The notes beneath the pieces were generated by a model. The model ran no database searches, was not told the DNA's origin, and saw only the letters and a list, made by a program, of their open reading frames with translations. Both the position numbers and the translations under genes were made by a program. This document shows positions 54,250 to 63,202 of a stretch of 64,000 nt of DNA, piece by piece. How positions within the stretch are numbered: position 1 is the first letter of the stretch; every line of letters starts with the position of its first letter. The DNA is from Vulcanimicrobiota bacterium (GTDB lineage: Bacteria; Vulcanimicrobiota; Xenobia; Xenobiales; JADMJV01), in contig JAFKGI010000018.1 in the NCBI GenBank assembly GCA_017307785.1, forward strand, positions 62,001 through 126,000, given 5' to 3'.

Positions 54250-56346
54250 GTGAATTTCTCATGGGCCCGCCGTCTTTGCGTCGGCTTCTGCCTGGCCGGG
54301 GGATGGTTCTGGGGCGCGCCCGCCGTGTGGGCTCAGGAAATCCCCCCTCTGCAAGAGACGTCGACCCAGGTGTTGGGCGACAAGCTGCTGCTTTTGCGCG
54401 CCGAGCAGATCACCCGTGAGGGCGAGGTTATCACCTGCGTCGGTAAAGTTCGCATCGAGTACGAGGGCCTGCAGCTGGATTGCCAGTGGCTGCAATACAA
54501 CCGGGCCACCGGTCAGGTGATGGCCCGCAAAGAATGCCTTTTCACCTTCGGGGAAAGCTACGCGGCGGCGGATGAAATCGACTTTTCGATGCTCACCAAT
54601 GAAGCCGTCCTGCGCAACGTCACGGGACGTGGCAACGATCTGGGCAGCAACGACAACTACGTAGAGCAGCCGCTTTTTTTCTGGGCCAAGTCGATGAGCT
54701 GGAAGCCGGACTTCATCCAGCTCAATGAAGCTACCGTCACCACCTGCGACAAGCTTCCCGGGCAGTGGGACTACCGCATTCTGGCCGAGCGCATCGACAT
54801 CTACCCGCGTGATCGCCTGGAGGCTTACAATACCTCGGTCGACCTGGGGGGATTTCGTCCGGCCACGCTGCCGAACCTGACTTTCTCGCTGGATCCCACC
54901 AAACCGCTGATTCAGGAATACCTGCCCACGGTCGGTTACTCGACCATCTTTGGCGCTTTCATCCGCACCACTTTGCCCTACAACTTTGACCGCAAGAATG
55001 CCGGTAAAGTCCACCTGGATTACTACACGCGAACGGGTATTTCCGGCGGCATCGAGCATCGCTTCAACTGGGACGATCGGGCCATTGGCGACATTTACTA
55101 TTACCAGCAGGGCGGGGTCAACGGGCAGTCCGGTCGTCTGGACTTTCACACCAACTCCAGCTACAAACTGGACCCCAACACCTTCGCCAACTTCAGTTAC
55201 TCGCAGAACAAATTCGAGCTGCCCAACTTCACCTCGCCGCTGACGGTCTCGACCAACGTCGGCATCACGCGCCAGACCGGAGACTTGCTGCTGATGCTGC
55301 AGGCCGGCTATTCGCGCAGCGGCGACAACACCAACACCACCTACGTGGGAACGGCTCAGAAAGACTTCGGCGATCGCACCCGGTTACTGCTGACGGCCGA
55401 CTACAACTTCGCCTCGACGCTCGATCAGCGGACCCGCCGCTTTCACTACCTGGGCAATCTGCAGCATCGGGCTGACTTCGGCTATTTTGAAGCGGCTCTC
55501 GAGTCCTCGACCGGTCTGCGCACTTACTACTTGAATCGCACCCCGGAACTGCGCTTTGTCAGTTCGCCTATTCGCCTGGGTGAGTTGCCGCTGCTGGCCT
55601 CGGCCAGCTACGCCCGCATCTTTGAGTCCCCCAGCGACGTGCAGGCGGCTCGTTGGGATTTGCGCCTGACTCTGCCCGACCAGATGTACTCGGTGGGGGA
55701 CAGTCGCTTCGTGGTGGGTGGCGGTCTGCGCCAGTTTTTCTACGACACCGGTCAGAAGCAGCGGGTCTGGCTGGCCCGCGCCAGCTGGTTTCAGCCGATC
55801 GGCGATTCGATGACGGCACGCGTGGACTACAATCTGCAGGGACAACACGGCGCGACGCCCTTTCTGCACGACATTCACCGCTCGTTCAACGTCATCACCG
55901 GCGGCCTGGAATATTACAACAGCGGCACCGTTCGACTGGGCGCTTATGGTGGCTACGACTTCCTGAACAAACGCCCCAACGATTTGATTGCCCGCATGGA
56001 CATCAATCCGGGCCCGGAGTTCGGATTGTCCTCGGGAGCCAACTTCGACCCGGTCGACCGCCATTTCCGCAGCATGGACAACATGCTCTCGGTGCGCCTG
56101 GGGGACAGCGTCAGCGTCTCCCACTGGAGCGTCTACGATTTTCAGCAGCACAAGCTGACTTACCAGGACGTGATGCTCAACTTCGAAAGCCACGACTGGG
56201 TGGCTTCCGTGGCTTACCGCGGCCTGCAGCAGGAAGTCTTCTTCCAGCTGAACCTGCGCGGCTTCCCCTCCGCACCGCTGCACATCGGCCCCGAAGCCGG
56301 GCTGCCCACTCTGCCCAATAACCTGAGCAACCCCTTCGTCCGCTAG
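54250..56346 (+). CDS. lptD: LptD/OstA-like outer-membrane protein
   Basis: 698 residues from GTG. A signal peptide (MNFSWARRLCVGFCLAGG... to VWAQ) precedes an OstA/LptA-type beta-jellyroll (ITREGEVITCVGKVRIEYEG; ADEIDFSMLTNEAVLRNVTG, in pieces). A long region of alternating aromatic/polar strands follows, typical of an outer-membrane barrel. LptD inserts lipopolysaccharide in the outer leaflet. The protein is somewhat shorter than E. coli LptD, and cysteine pairs typical of proteobacterial LptD are not obvious. The barrel could serve another lipid in this lineage. Array F follows 24 bases after the stop. Confidence 0.75.
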   Translation: MNFSWARRLCVGFCLAGGWFWGAPAVWAQEIPPLQETSTQVLGDKLLLLRAEQITREGEVITCVGKVRIEYEGLQLDCQWLQYNRATGQVMARKECLFTFGESYAAADEIDFSMLTNEAVLRNVTGRGNDLGSNDNYVEQPLFFWAKSMSWKPDFIQLNEATVTTCDKLPGQWDYRILAERIDIYPRDRLEAYNTSVDLGGFRPATLPNLTFSLDPTKPLIQEYLPTVGYSTIFGAFIRTTLPYNFDRKNAGKVHLDYYTRTGISGGIEHRFNWDDRAIGDIYYYQQGGVNGQSGRLDFHTNSSYKLDPNTFANFSYSQNKFELPNFTSPLTVSTNVGITRQTGDLLLMLQAGYSRSGDNTNTTYVGTAQKDFGDRTRLLLTADYNFASTLDQRTRRFHYLGNLQHRADFGYFEAALESSTGLRTYYLNRTPELRFVSSPIRLGELPLLASASYARIFESPSDVQAARWDLRLTLPDQMYSVGDSRFVVGGGLRQFFYDTGQKQRVWLARASWFQPIGDSMTARVDYNLQGQHGATPFLHDIHRSFNVITGGLEYYNSGTVRLGAYGGYDFLNKRPNDLIARMDINPGPEFGLSSGANFDPVDRHFRSMDNMLSVRLGDSVSVSHWSVYDFQQHKLTYQDVMLNFESHDWVASVAYRGLQQEVFFQLNLRGFPSAPLHIGPEAGLPTLPNNLSNPFVR

Positions 56347-56369
56347 TTCTGCTGGGGGGCCGGGGGCCA

Positions 56370-57106
56370 CTTGTCGGCCTGGCGGTAAGACTTACCGGGG
56401 ACTGGCAAGATCTGTGGGGTCGGGCCGACTTACCGGGGCCTGGCAAGATCCGCAGGGCGGGCGTTACTTGTCGGCCAGGCGGTAAGACTTACCGGGGACT
56501 GGCAAGATCTGCCGGGCCTGGCGTTACTTGTCGGCCTGGCGGTAAGACTTACCGGGGACTGGCAAGATCTGCGGGGTCGGGCCGACTTACCGGGGACTGG
56601 CAAGTTCCGCCGGGGCCTGGGCCACTTGTCGGGCTGGCGGTAAAACTTACCGGGGGACTGGCAAGTTCCGCCGGGGCCTGGCAAGTTCCGTCGGGGCCTG
56701 GGCAACTTGTCGGCCTGGCGGTAAAACTTACCGGGGACTGGCAAGATCCGCGGGGCCGGGCCGACTTGTCGGGCTGGCGGTAAGACTTACCGAGGACTGG
56801 CAAGATCCGCTGGGCCGGGCGTTACTTGTCGGCCTGGCGGTAAGATTTACCGGGAACTGGCAAGATCTGCCGGGGCGGGCGTTAGTTGTCGGCCTGGCGG
56901 TAAGACTTGCCGGGGACTGGCAAGATCTGCCGGGGCGGGCGTTACTTGTCGGCCTTGCGGTAAGATTTACCGGGCACTGGCAAGTTTCCGCAGGGACGGG
57001 GGCCACTTGTCGGTCAGGCGGTAAGATTTACCGGGGACTGGCAAGGTCCGCCGGGGCCGGGGGCCACTTGTCGGCCTGGCGGTAAGACTTACCGGGCACT
57101 GGCAAG
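56370..57106. repeat. nested-palindrome array F: 11 full units plus three partial units, forward orientation
   Basis: Forward units with CTTGTCGGCCTGGCGGTAAG then ACTTACCGGGGACTGGCAAG and a linker near ATCTGCCGGGGCGGGCGTTA. Three truncated copies (near 56428, 56584 and 56672) keep only the right half (ACTTACCGGGG..TGGCAAG) or just the GGCAAG end. The array fills the gap between the convergent lptD-like gene and the minus-strand secreted protein gene. Confidence 0.97.
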
Positions 57107-57155
57107 ATCTGCCGGGGCGCGAAGCGAGCGAACAAAGTTTTGCACCCGCGAAGCG

Positions 57156-57845
57156 TCAGCGCAGCGTCACCTCGACGCGGCTGAGGTCGAAGTTCTGGTA
57201 GGGGAAGTCTGAGGGGAGGTCGGCGTGGTGGCGGACGTCGTCGAGGGGGTCGCTGGGGTAGAACTGGGGGACGGGCGGGACGATGCCCTGGCCTTTGTTG
57301 ACGCGGATGGTCTGCAGGGAGTTCTTGATCAGGTCGGGACCTTGACCTAGCGTGTCCAATGGGCGGCCGATCAGCCCTTGTCGGTAGCTGTCGCAGGTTA
57401 AGGCGTGGACGGTGAAAGTGGGCGGCAGGATGAACTGATTGAGCAAGTTGGTCGATTCGGCCACGTCGAAGATGACTTCGAGGCTGCGCAGGTCCGGCTG
57501 AATGCGGCCGGCCGAGTTGAGGTTACCGGATTGGAAGAACTGGAAGCCGGGCCGTGGCGCGCGAGCCTGGCGGTGATACCAGGCCCAGGTCAGGCCGTCG
57601 AAGCGCACGAAGTCGGAGAAGGTATCCAGGTCGGTGCATTCAATGGGCTGGTTGAATGAGTTGAAGAGGATGACGTAGTATCCTCGGCCGCTGGTGTCGA
57701 TGACGCCGTTGGGGTTGACCGTCAATGTGATGGCCAACAGACGATTGGCGAACGGCGAACCTGGGAACGGGAACGGCTGAGCCTGCGCGGCCTGTGCCAG
57801 CAGCATTGCGAGACCGACTTGTTTGAGAATTTTTCGAGGTGACAC
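57156..57845 (-). CDS. secreted protein, unknown (229 aa)
   Basis: Signal peptide MSPRKILKQVGLAMLLAQAA ends near AQAQ. The mature part is beta-rich, with LAITLTVNPNGVIDTSGRG, a single free Cys-Thr (IECTDLD) and aromatic patches; no family recognised. Its GTG start at 57845 overlaps the upstream region of lnt head to head, and no Shine-Dalgarno is visible, so it may be leaderless. The sequence reads like a periplasmic or surface protein. Confidence 0.65.
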   Translation of the reverse strand: MSPRKILKQVGLAMLLAQAAQAQPFPFPGSPFANRLLAITLTVNPNGVIDTSGRGYYVILFNSFNQPIECTDLDTFSDFVRFDGLTWAWYHRQARAPRPGFQFFQSGNLNSAGRIQPDLRSLEVIFDVAESTNLLNQFILPPTFTVHALTCDSYRQGLIGRPLDTLGQGPDLIKNSLQTIRVNKGQGIVPPVPQFYPSDPLDDVRHHADLPSDFPYQNFDLSRVEVTLR

Positions 57846-57847
57846 GC

Positions 57848-59356
57848 TTGAGTAAACCCTTGCCCTTTCGGTGGGCGCTGCTTTTCAGCTCAGGTGCGGC
57901 CCTCCTTTTGATGCTCGCCTTCCCGTTCACGCGACTATTTCCCCTCACGCTCGGCTGTCTGGTTCCTTTGATGTTGGCCCTGCGCGGTCAGGGCTGGCTG
58001 CGCGGCTTGCTGTTTGGCCTGCTTTTCGGATTTATTTTCCAGAGCTACATCATGTTCTGGGCCAATTTCTTCGGCCCGCCGGCCTATCTGTTCTTGGCCG
58101 GCTACAAGACCGTACTGCCCGCTTTCTTTGGCCTGCTCTGGGGATGGATTGGACGGAAGCGGCCGGAGCTTTATCCGCTGGCTTTCGTGGCCGGATTTGT
58201 GGGCCTGGAGTACTTGCAGACCTTTGGCCCCTTCGGCGTCACCTGGGGCATGCTCTCGCACGCCTGGGCCCGCTATCCGCTCTTTCTCCAGGTGTGCTCC
58301 CTGTTCGGTCCCTGGGCCTTAAGCTTCTTGCTGCTGCTGGCCAACGCCAGTTTGTTCGTAGCCCTGGTCCCTGAATATCGTAGTCAGCGCTTGCGCTGGT
58401 GGCTGACCAGCGCCCTTTTGTGGCTGGCGGCGCTGGGATTTGGCGGCTGGCGTCTGCAGCAGGACTGGGGGCCCGGCACCACCTTCAAGGCCGGAGTGGC
58501 CCAGAATTCGATGGGCCGAGACGTGCGTTGGGATCCCAATTTCGCGCAGACGGCCGTGCAGAATCTGGAGCGTCTGACCCTTTCGGCGGGAGCCAAAGGC
58601 GCCCAACTGATCGTCTGGCCGGAAACGGCCATTCCTTATCGGGGTTTTCTGAAACTGCCTCAGCTCACTTTCGAGATCGGCATGCTGGGTCTGCAGAGCA
58701 AGGCCTATATCATCGTCGGATCGATCGAAAAATTGGACGACGAATACAAGCATACGGTCAACTGCGCCAGTCTGGTTACGCCTCAGGGTGCTTTTGAGGG
58801 ACGCTACGACAAGCAGCGGTTGGTTCCGGGCGGGGAATATCTACCGCTGGAAAGCGTGCTGCGGCCCTACAAGATTTTCGATCGGGTCATGCGCTATATT
58901 CCCGGAGAACATTCTGGCGGCGTTTTCGATTGCCCAGACCTGAAAGTGCGACCGGGAATGCTGATTTGTTTCGAGTCGATGGTACCTTATCTGGCCGCAC
59001 AACGGGTGCGCGACGGCAGCGATGTGCTGGTGGTAGCCACCAACGACGGCTGGTTCGGCACCAATCCGGCTATTATGCACCACTTTGAGATGGCCATCTT
59101 TCGCGCCGTCGAGCAGGGGAGACCGGTGATCCAGTGCGGCAATACCGGGGTGTCCGGAATGATCGACGAGCGCGGCCGGGTCATGGAAGAAACGCCCATC
59201 AATCAAGCCGTGCTGGCCGTTCACGAAGTTACCGCCCGCCAACAACGGACGGTTTACGCGCGGGTGGGAGACGTGCTGCCCTGGCTGGCCTTGCTGGTTT
59301 TTCTCTTGTGTCCGATGCTTCCGAAAGGGAGAGAAGCCTCGGCAGGGAACCTTTAG
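57848..59356 (+). CDS. lnt: apolipoprotein N-acyltransferase
   Basis: 502 residues. Six N-terminal membrane helices precede a nitrilase-type periplasmic domain with the catalytic triad in VWPETAIPY (Glu near 260), YDKQRLVPGGEYLPLE (Lys near 320) and LICFESMVP (Cys near 372), and a final membrane helix. Lnt adds the third acyl chain to lipoproteins, a step of diderm bacteria. TTG 57848 is preferred because GAGGTG lies six bases before it; a GTG at 57839 is in frame. First gene of lnt-cvpA-secreted coiled-coil protein. Confidence 0.93.
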   Translation: MSKPLPFRWALLFSSGAALLLMLAFPFTRLFPLTLGCLVPLMLALRGQGWLRGLLFGLLFGFIFQSYIMFWANFFGPPAYLFLAGYKTVLPAFFGLLWGWIGRKRPELYPLAFVAGFVGLEYLQTFGPFGVTWGMLSHAWARYPLFLQVCSLFGPWALSFLLLLANASLFVALVPEYRSQRLRWWLTSALLWLAALGFGGWRLQQDWGPGTTFKAGVAQNSMGRDVRWDPNFAQTAVQNLERLTLSAGAKGAQLIVWPETAIPYRGFLKLPQLTFEIGMLGLQSKAYIIVGSIEKLDDEYKHTVNCASLVTPQGAFEGRYDKQRLVPGGEYLPLESVLRPYKIFDRVMRYIPGEHSGGVFDCPDLKVRPGMLICFESMVPYLAAQRVRDGSDVLVVATNDGWFGTNPAIMHHFEMAIFRAVEQGRPVIQCGNTGVSGMIDERGRVMEETPINQAVLAVHEVTARQQRTVYARVGDVLPWLALLVFLLCPMLPKGREASAGNL

Positions 59357-59359
59357 GCC

Positions 59360-59890
59360 GTGCACTGGATAGACATTATCTGCCTGATGGTTATTGGTTT
59401 CGGCACCGCCGCCGGCTACAAGCGAGGTTTGGTCCTCGAAGTCACCGACTGGTGCATTGGTCTCATCGCGGGACTCATCGCTTTCCGAGGCTTCCGCCCC
59501 TTTGGCAGCTTCATTCACCGAATGATTCCCGGTTGGCCGGAGCCGACCGCCCAGAGCATTGGCTTCTGGTTCCTCTTGCTCTTCTTCGGCGTCATGATTT
59601 TGTCGCTGGGCCTGCACATCGACCGCGCTGCGCGTGAGGATGACCGTCTTCCCGTAGAAATTCGGGATTATGGCGGAACCTTTGTGGCCCTGGTGAAATG
59701 TCTGATCATCGCCAGTCTGCTGTGCGCTTATCTGCCTTACTCCGACGGCCTCACCAATTCCGAGCGCCAGGGTGTGCGCCGCGCTGCTTCTTCGGGCATT
59801 CTGCGCGGCCTGAGCGCCCCCATCAGCGTGCTGGTCTCCATCGTGGCTCCGGCCGATATCTCCCAGAAATACCGCGAAGCCGTCAAGTGA
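59360..59890 (+). CDS. cvpA: CvpA-family membrane protein
   Basis: 176 residues with four membrane helices and the family opening WIDIICLMVIGFGTAAGYKRGLVLEVTDW (in pieces), then GLIAGLIAFRGF. CvpA proteins are small inner-membrane proteins linked to colicin V production and, in some bacteria, envelope stress. It starts at GTG three bases after lnt, and its TGA overlaps the GTG of the next gene (GTGA), so the three are translationally linked. Confidence 0.85.
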   Translation: MHWIDIICLMVIGFGTAAGYKRGLVLEVTDWCIGLIAGLIAFRGFRPFGSFIHRMIPGWPEPTAQSIGFWFLLLFFGVMILSLGLHIDRAAREDDRLPVEIRDYGGTFVALVKCLIIASLLCAYLPYSDGLTNSERQGVRRAASSGILRGLSAPISVLVSIVAPADISQKYREAVK

Positions 59891-60732
59891 AGCCGCGCCA
59901 GTTGCTGGCGGGGATTCTGGGAGGTCTGCTCGGTTCGGCTCTGGCTGCCGGCCCCGATCCGCGGGTTCAGGATCTGCGTTTGGAAGAACAGATTTCCCAG
60001 GCTCAGAAGCTCTCGGTAGAGGCGGGGCAGGCCTATCAGGAATGGTTGAACGGTCGGATCAAGCCGAAGGCGGCCGAAACGCTGGTGGAAAGCCGACTGC
60101 AGGGAATGGCGGCTTTTCAGGGACAGGCTGCCACTCTGGCCGCTCCCGTCAGTCAGACCAGCGTGCGCCACTGGGCGCGGATGCAGAAACAAGAGCTACA
60201 ATACTACCTGACGGATATTCGCCAGAAGCCGCCGCAACCGCGCACTCAGGCGCTTTTGCAGCAACGCTGGCAGAATGCGGTCGAGATTCAGAGCGATCTG
60301 CTGGAGACTCGGCGCCGACAGCTGCAGGTGGTGGAAAAGCAGTCGGGCAATCCGCGGGCCGTAGCCTACTACCGCTGGCGTGCCCAGATGCTGCCGGTCT
60401 TGCAGGCCGAATTGAATCTGGCGCGCGATGTGGCGCAGGCTTTTCAGCAGCAGAATCAGACGGCCAGGCTCACCGGTAAGGCGCTGGCGCTCCACGACCT
60501 GGCGGCCGCCATCCAGCCTCCGGCTTTTTGCAAGCAGGCTCACCAACTCTACGTGGAGCGTTTCGTAACCCTGGGCCGACTGTGTGCTTCGGCCCAGCAG
60601 GCCATTTCCGCGCCCGACCAGGACTCGGTGTCCAATCTTCAGGATGACGAAGAAGTCTACCGCAAGAAAGCGCTGGCCAGCGACGACGCCAGCCTGGCCG
60701 TGCTCAGCTCTTTGCTTTCAAAGCCTCGTTAA
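59887..60732 (+). CDS. secreted coiled-coil protein, unknown (281 aa)
   Basis: GTG 59887 overlaps the cvpA stop. A signal peptide (VKPRQLLAGILGGLLGSALA) is followed by long Gln/Leu/Ala-rich heptads (LEEQISQAQKLSVEAGQAYQ; LLETRRRQLQVVEKQSG), indicating a periplasmic coiled coil. One cysteine pair (FCKQ, RLCAS) may form a disulfide. No family recognised. Its last 29 bases overlap the convergent zinc-ribbon gene. Confidence 0.7.
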   Translation: MKPRQLLAGILGGLLGSALAAGPDPRVQDLRLEEQISQAQKLSVEAGQAYQEWLNGRIKPKAAETLVESRLQGMAAFQGQAATLAAPVSQTSVRHWARMQKQELQYYLTDIRQKPPQPRTQALLQQRWQNAVEIQSDLLETRRRQLQVVEKQSGNPRAVAYYRWRAQMLPVLQAELNLARDVAQAFQQQNQTARLTGKALALHDLAAAIQPPAFCKQAHQLYVERFVTLGRLCASAQQAISAPDQDSVSNLQDDEEVYRKKALASDDASLAVLSSLLSKPR

Positions 60733-61954
60733 CAGCGGCAAAGCGCAGCATGTGGCCGTGTCCGGCCAGACAGCTCTCCAGCCCGGTTTCCAGATCAATG
60801 GGATCCTTGCGGTCGGCATAATCGCGTAGCTTGCGAACCCCGGTTGCCAACGACTGCAGAGATTGCTCCATGGCTTCGACGGCCTCGTCATAGGGTTCGA
60901 GCTGCTCTTCGGGGGCGCCCGAGGGCGGCGGCGCCAGTTCCGCCATACCCTTCTCGGCCTGGGCGGTCAGGCCGCTGTACCAATCCAGCACTTCCAGAAA
61001 AGCCTCACGATCCAGGGCTCCGTCGCGAAAGCCTTCGCCGGCGGCCATCAGCTTGCGCAAATTGGCGGGCAGGGAGGCGTCGTTGTAGCTGCTGCCCTCG
61101 CCCGGGGTCTGCATGTCGATCAGGCGGGCCTGGCAGTTGGTACAACTCTTTTCCCCGTGTTCATTGGCGTGGCCACAGCGAAAGCAGAGGAGCCCGTTGT
61201 CCACTTCGGCTTCTTTCTGGAACTCTTGCTGCAGTTCCAGCAGGAAGGCGCTGCTCAGACACAGGCGACCCAGGGCTCCATCCAGTCCGGATTTGTCGCC
61301 GCTTTCAAAGAAACGAGCGATTTCGTCGAGCACCACATTTTGCTCTTCCAGGGCGTCCAGCAGTTGCTGCTGGCGCGGATCGCCTTCGACTTCGGCCAGT
61401 AGCGGCTGGAGACTCTCGACGAAGCCGTCGTGGAATTCGCAGAAGGCGTCAAACCGTTCCTGAAAGAGTTCGGCCGGCAACTGGCCGCCGACATGGGCTT
61501 TGCCCACGCGCACCAGTTCCTGGATGTAGGGGGCGTCGGAAAAATGCTGCTCGGCCAGATGTTCGCGCAGATCTTGAAAGGCCCAGAAAAGCTGGTTGAC
61601 GGTGGCGTTGCAGGTTTCCAGTTGGCGGGCCAGATCGTAGGGGCGGCGAGTTTCCAGAGCCCGACTGACCTTGGGAAATTGCTCGGCCAGATTGCGGAAG
61701 GCGTTGTAGGCCAGAGCCACTCCGGTTTCGATTTCCGGAGTGCGTACCTGAAAGCGCAGGCCGTTCTCGAATTGGAGGCGCAAATGGCCCAGGTCCTGGT
61801 CGACCACGGCCAGCTGGGCTTCTACCTCGGCGGCCTCCGAGTGTCCGTCGAGATGGTCGGCGGCCGTATCCACCAGCTGATTGAAAGAATCCATGTCGCT
61901 GCGGTTGGGACGGATGCGTGCGAAGATGGTGGATGGATCGGCGAGCTCGGACAT
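60704..61954 (-). CDS. helical protein with a zinc ribbon (416 aa), unknown function
   Basis: Long amphipathic helices flank a CxxC-(n)-CxxC zinc ribbon near residue 260 (CFRCGHANEHGEKSCTNC). It is cytosolic, with no membrane segments, and acidic overall. AAGG lies about seven bases before the ATG. A terminator for the gene upstream on the same strand (61971-62004) separates them, so it has its own promoter. Proteins of this kind are often scaffolds in lineage-specific systems; no function is claimed. Confidence 0.75.
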   Translation of the reverse strand: MSELADPSTIFARIRPNRSDMDSFNQLVDTAADHLDGHSEAAEVEAQLAVVDQDLGHLRLQFENGLRFQVRTPEIETGVALAYNAFRNLAEQFPKVSRALETRRPYDLARQLETCNATVNQLFWAFQDLREHLAEQHFSDAPYIQELVRVGKAHVGGQLPAELFQERFDAFCEFHDGFVESLQPLLAEVEGDPRQQQLLDALEEQNVVLDEIARFFESGDKSGLDGALGRLCLSSAFLLELQQEFQKEAEVDNGLLCFRCGHANEHGEKSCTNCQARLIDMQTPGEGSSYNDASLPANLRKLMAAGEGFRDGALDREAFLEVLDWYSGLTAQAEKGMAELAPPPSGAPEEQLEPYDEAVEAMEQSLQSLATGVRKLRDYADRKDPIDLETGLESCLAGHGHMLRFAAVNEALKAKS

Positions 61955-61970
61955 AACGGACCTTTCCGAT

Positions 61971-62004
61971 AAAAAGTAAGGCCCCGACTTGAGGTCGGGG
62001 CCTT
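61971..62004 (-). terminator. rho-independent terminator of the Met-rich NlpC/P60-like gene
   Basis: An 11-bp stem, AAGGCCCCGAC (61978-61988) pairing with GTCGGGGCCTT (61994-62004), has a 5-base loop. On the minus strand it is followed by TACTTTTT (A run at 61971-61975 on plus). It lies about 25 bases past the stop at 62029. Confidence 0.92.
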
Positions 62005-62028
62005 GTCTTTCGCCAGGGGCGTGGAAGT

Positions 62029-62838
62029 TTACTGTCGGCTGTAGTAGATGCCGCCCTGTGGGTTGCGGTTGTTGTGCTGGGAAATGCGCTGATGACCCGG
62101 GCGGTCGTTGTTGGAGCCGATCAACTGGGTGGCGCCGGGGGTGGCCACCATTTCGGTGTGGCCGCGGCTGGGGTTCATCCAGACGTCACCCGGTTTGGCC
62201 TGTTCGGCCGGAATTCGGCGGTAGCCCTGGCGCAGCAGAGCCTGTTCCAGACCGCGCACGTTGACGAAGTGCCCTTGAATGCCGCCCGTGCTCTGCAGCA
62301 GCGAGGAGACGAAGTCAGCGCAGTTGTTGGTCTGACCGCCGGCGGCGGTGAAGTTGGGCAGGCGACCTTTGATGTCGATGGCGTTCTGGCCCAGGAAGCG
62401 CTGGCCTAGAGCCACCGCCGCCGAACCGCCGCTGCCGACCTGGCCGGGCAGCATCGGCTGAGCGCCGTTGGCGTAGCCGGGGCCGTAAGGCATGCCGCCA
62501 CCGGGATAGCCGCTGGGGCCGAAGGGCATCGGAGAGAAAGGCTGACCTCCACCCATGTAGCCGCCCATACCGTTGCCGATACCGGGGAAGCCGCCGCCCA
62601 TTCCGGGGATGCCCTGCTGCATGCCGGGCATTCCGCCCATCATAGCGGGGTTGAAGCCACCCCCGCCCATCATGCCCATCATCATTTGCATCATGCCCAT
62701 CATCATCTGCATCATTTGCTGCATCTGGGCCATCTGTTGTCCCATTTGGAAGCCCTGCTGGTAGGGATTCTGCTGTTGCATCCCACCGAAGCCGAAGGGG
62801 GACATTTGGTTGAAACCAACGTTACCGACAAAAGCCAT
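62029..62838 (-). CDS. Met/Gly/Gln-rich protein with a C-terminal NlpC/P60- or CHAP-like peptidase domain
   Basis: 269 residues. The first 130 are low complexity, with a run of QMMQMMMGMMQMMM type and GGMPGM/PGGG repeats. The last 125 resemble a papain-like peptidoglycan hydrolase: NNCADFVSSLL (catalytic Cys), AKPGDVWMNPSRGHTEMV (Gly-Asp turn and catalytic His) and a polar end. There is no classical signal peptide, so secretion, if any, is by another route. The Met-rich part could bind copper or form a hydrophobic aggregate. GGGAG lies ten bases before the ATG. The domain call is moderate. Confidence 0.7.
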   Translation of the reverse strand: MAFVGNVGFNQMSPFGFGGMQQQNPYQQGFQMGQQMAQMQQMMQMMMGMMQMMMGMMGGGGFNPAMMGGMPGMQQGIPGMGGGFPGIGNGMGGYMGGGQPFSPMPFGPSGYPGGGMPYGPGYANGAQPMLPGQVGSGGSAAVALGQRFLGQNAIDIKGRLPNFTAAGGQTNNCADFVSSLLQSTGGIQGHFVNVRGLEQALLRQGYRRIPAEQAKPGDVWMNPSRGHTEMVATPGATQLIGSNNDRPGHQRISQHNNRNPQGGIYYSRQ

Positions 62839-62941
62839 GTCTAACGATCTCCCGATTCATCTATTTGGGGTATTTTCCCACCATGCTTTGGGGCTGTAAA
62901 GTGGCGCGCAAAAGTTTAACAAACCTGATGTCCTGAGGGTT

Positions 62942-63202
62942 TTAGCGGATCTCGAAAGTGCCCAGGGGAGGCCCGTCGGGCCAGTCTTCGCGCACGGAGG
63001 TGACTCGCGAGCCTTCCGGTCCGCGCCGCACATGTTGCAGAAATTCTTCCAGTCGCTCGCCCTGGGCCTGCAGCTCGACTCGACCGTCCTCAAGGTTGCG
63101 CACCCAGCCGGCGATGCCCAGCTGATGGGCCCATTTGCGCACGTGCCAGCGAAAGCTGACGCCCTGGACGTGGCCGGAGACGAAGGCATGCACGGTTTTC
63201 AT
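62942..63202 (-). CDS. acyP: acylphosphatase
   Basis: 86 residues. VSGHVQGVSFRWH supplies the phosphate loop with the catalytic arginine (Arg18), and GWVRNLEDGRVEL the catalytic asparagine (near 36). It hydrolyses acyl phosphates such as carbamoyl phosphate or 1,3-bisphosphoglycerate in the cytosol. The start overlaps the stop of the alpha-2-macroglobulin gene (ATGA). The roughly 100 bases after it, up to the next gene, show no clear terminator. Confidence 0.95.
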   Translation of the reverse strand: MKTVHAFVSGHVQGVSFRWHVRKWAHQLGIAGWVRNLEDGRVELQAQGERLEEFLQHVRRGPEGSRVTSVREDWPDGPPLGTFEIR

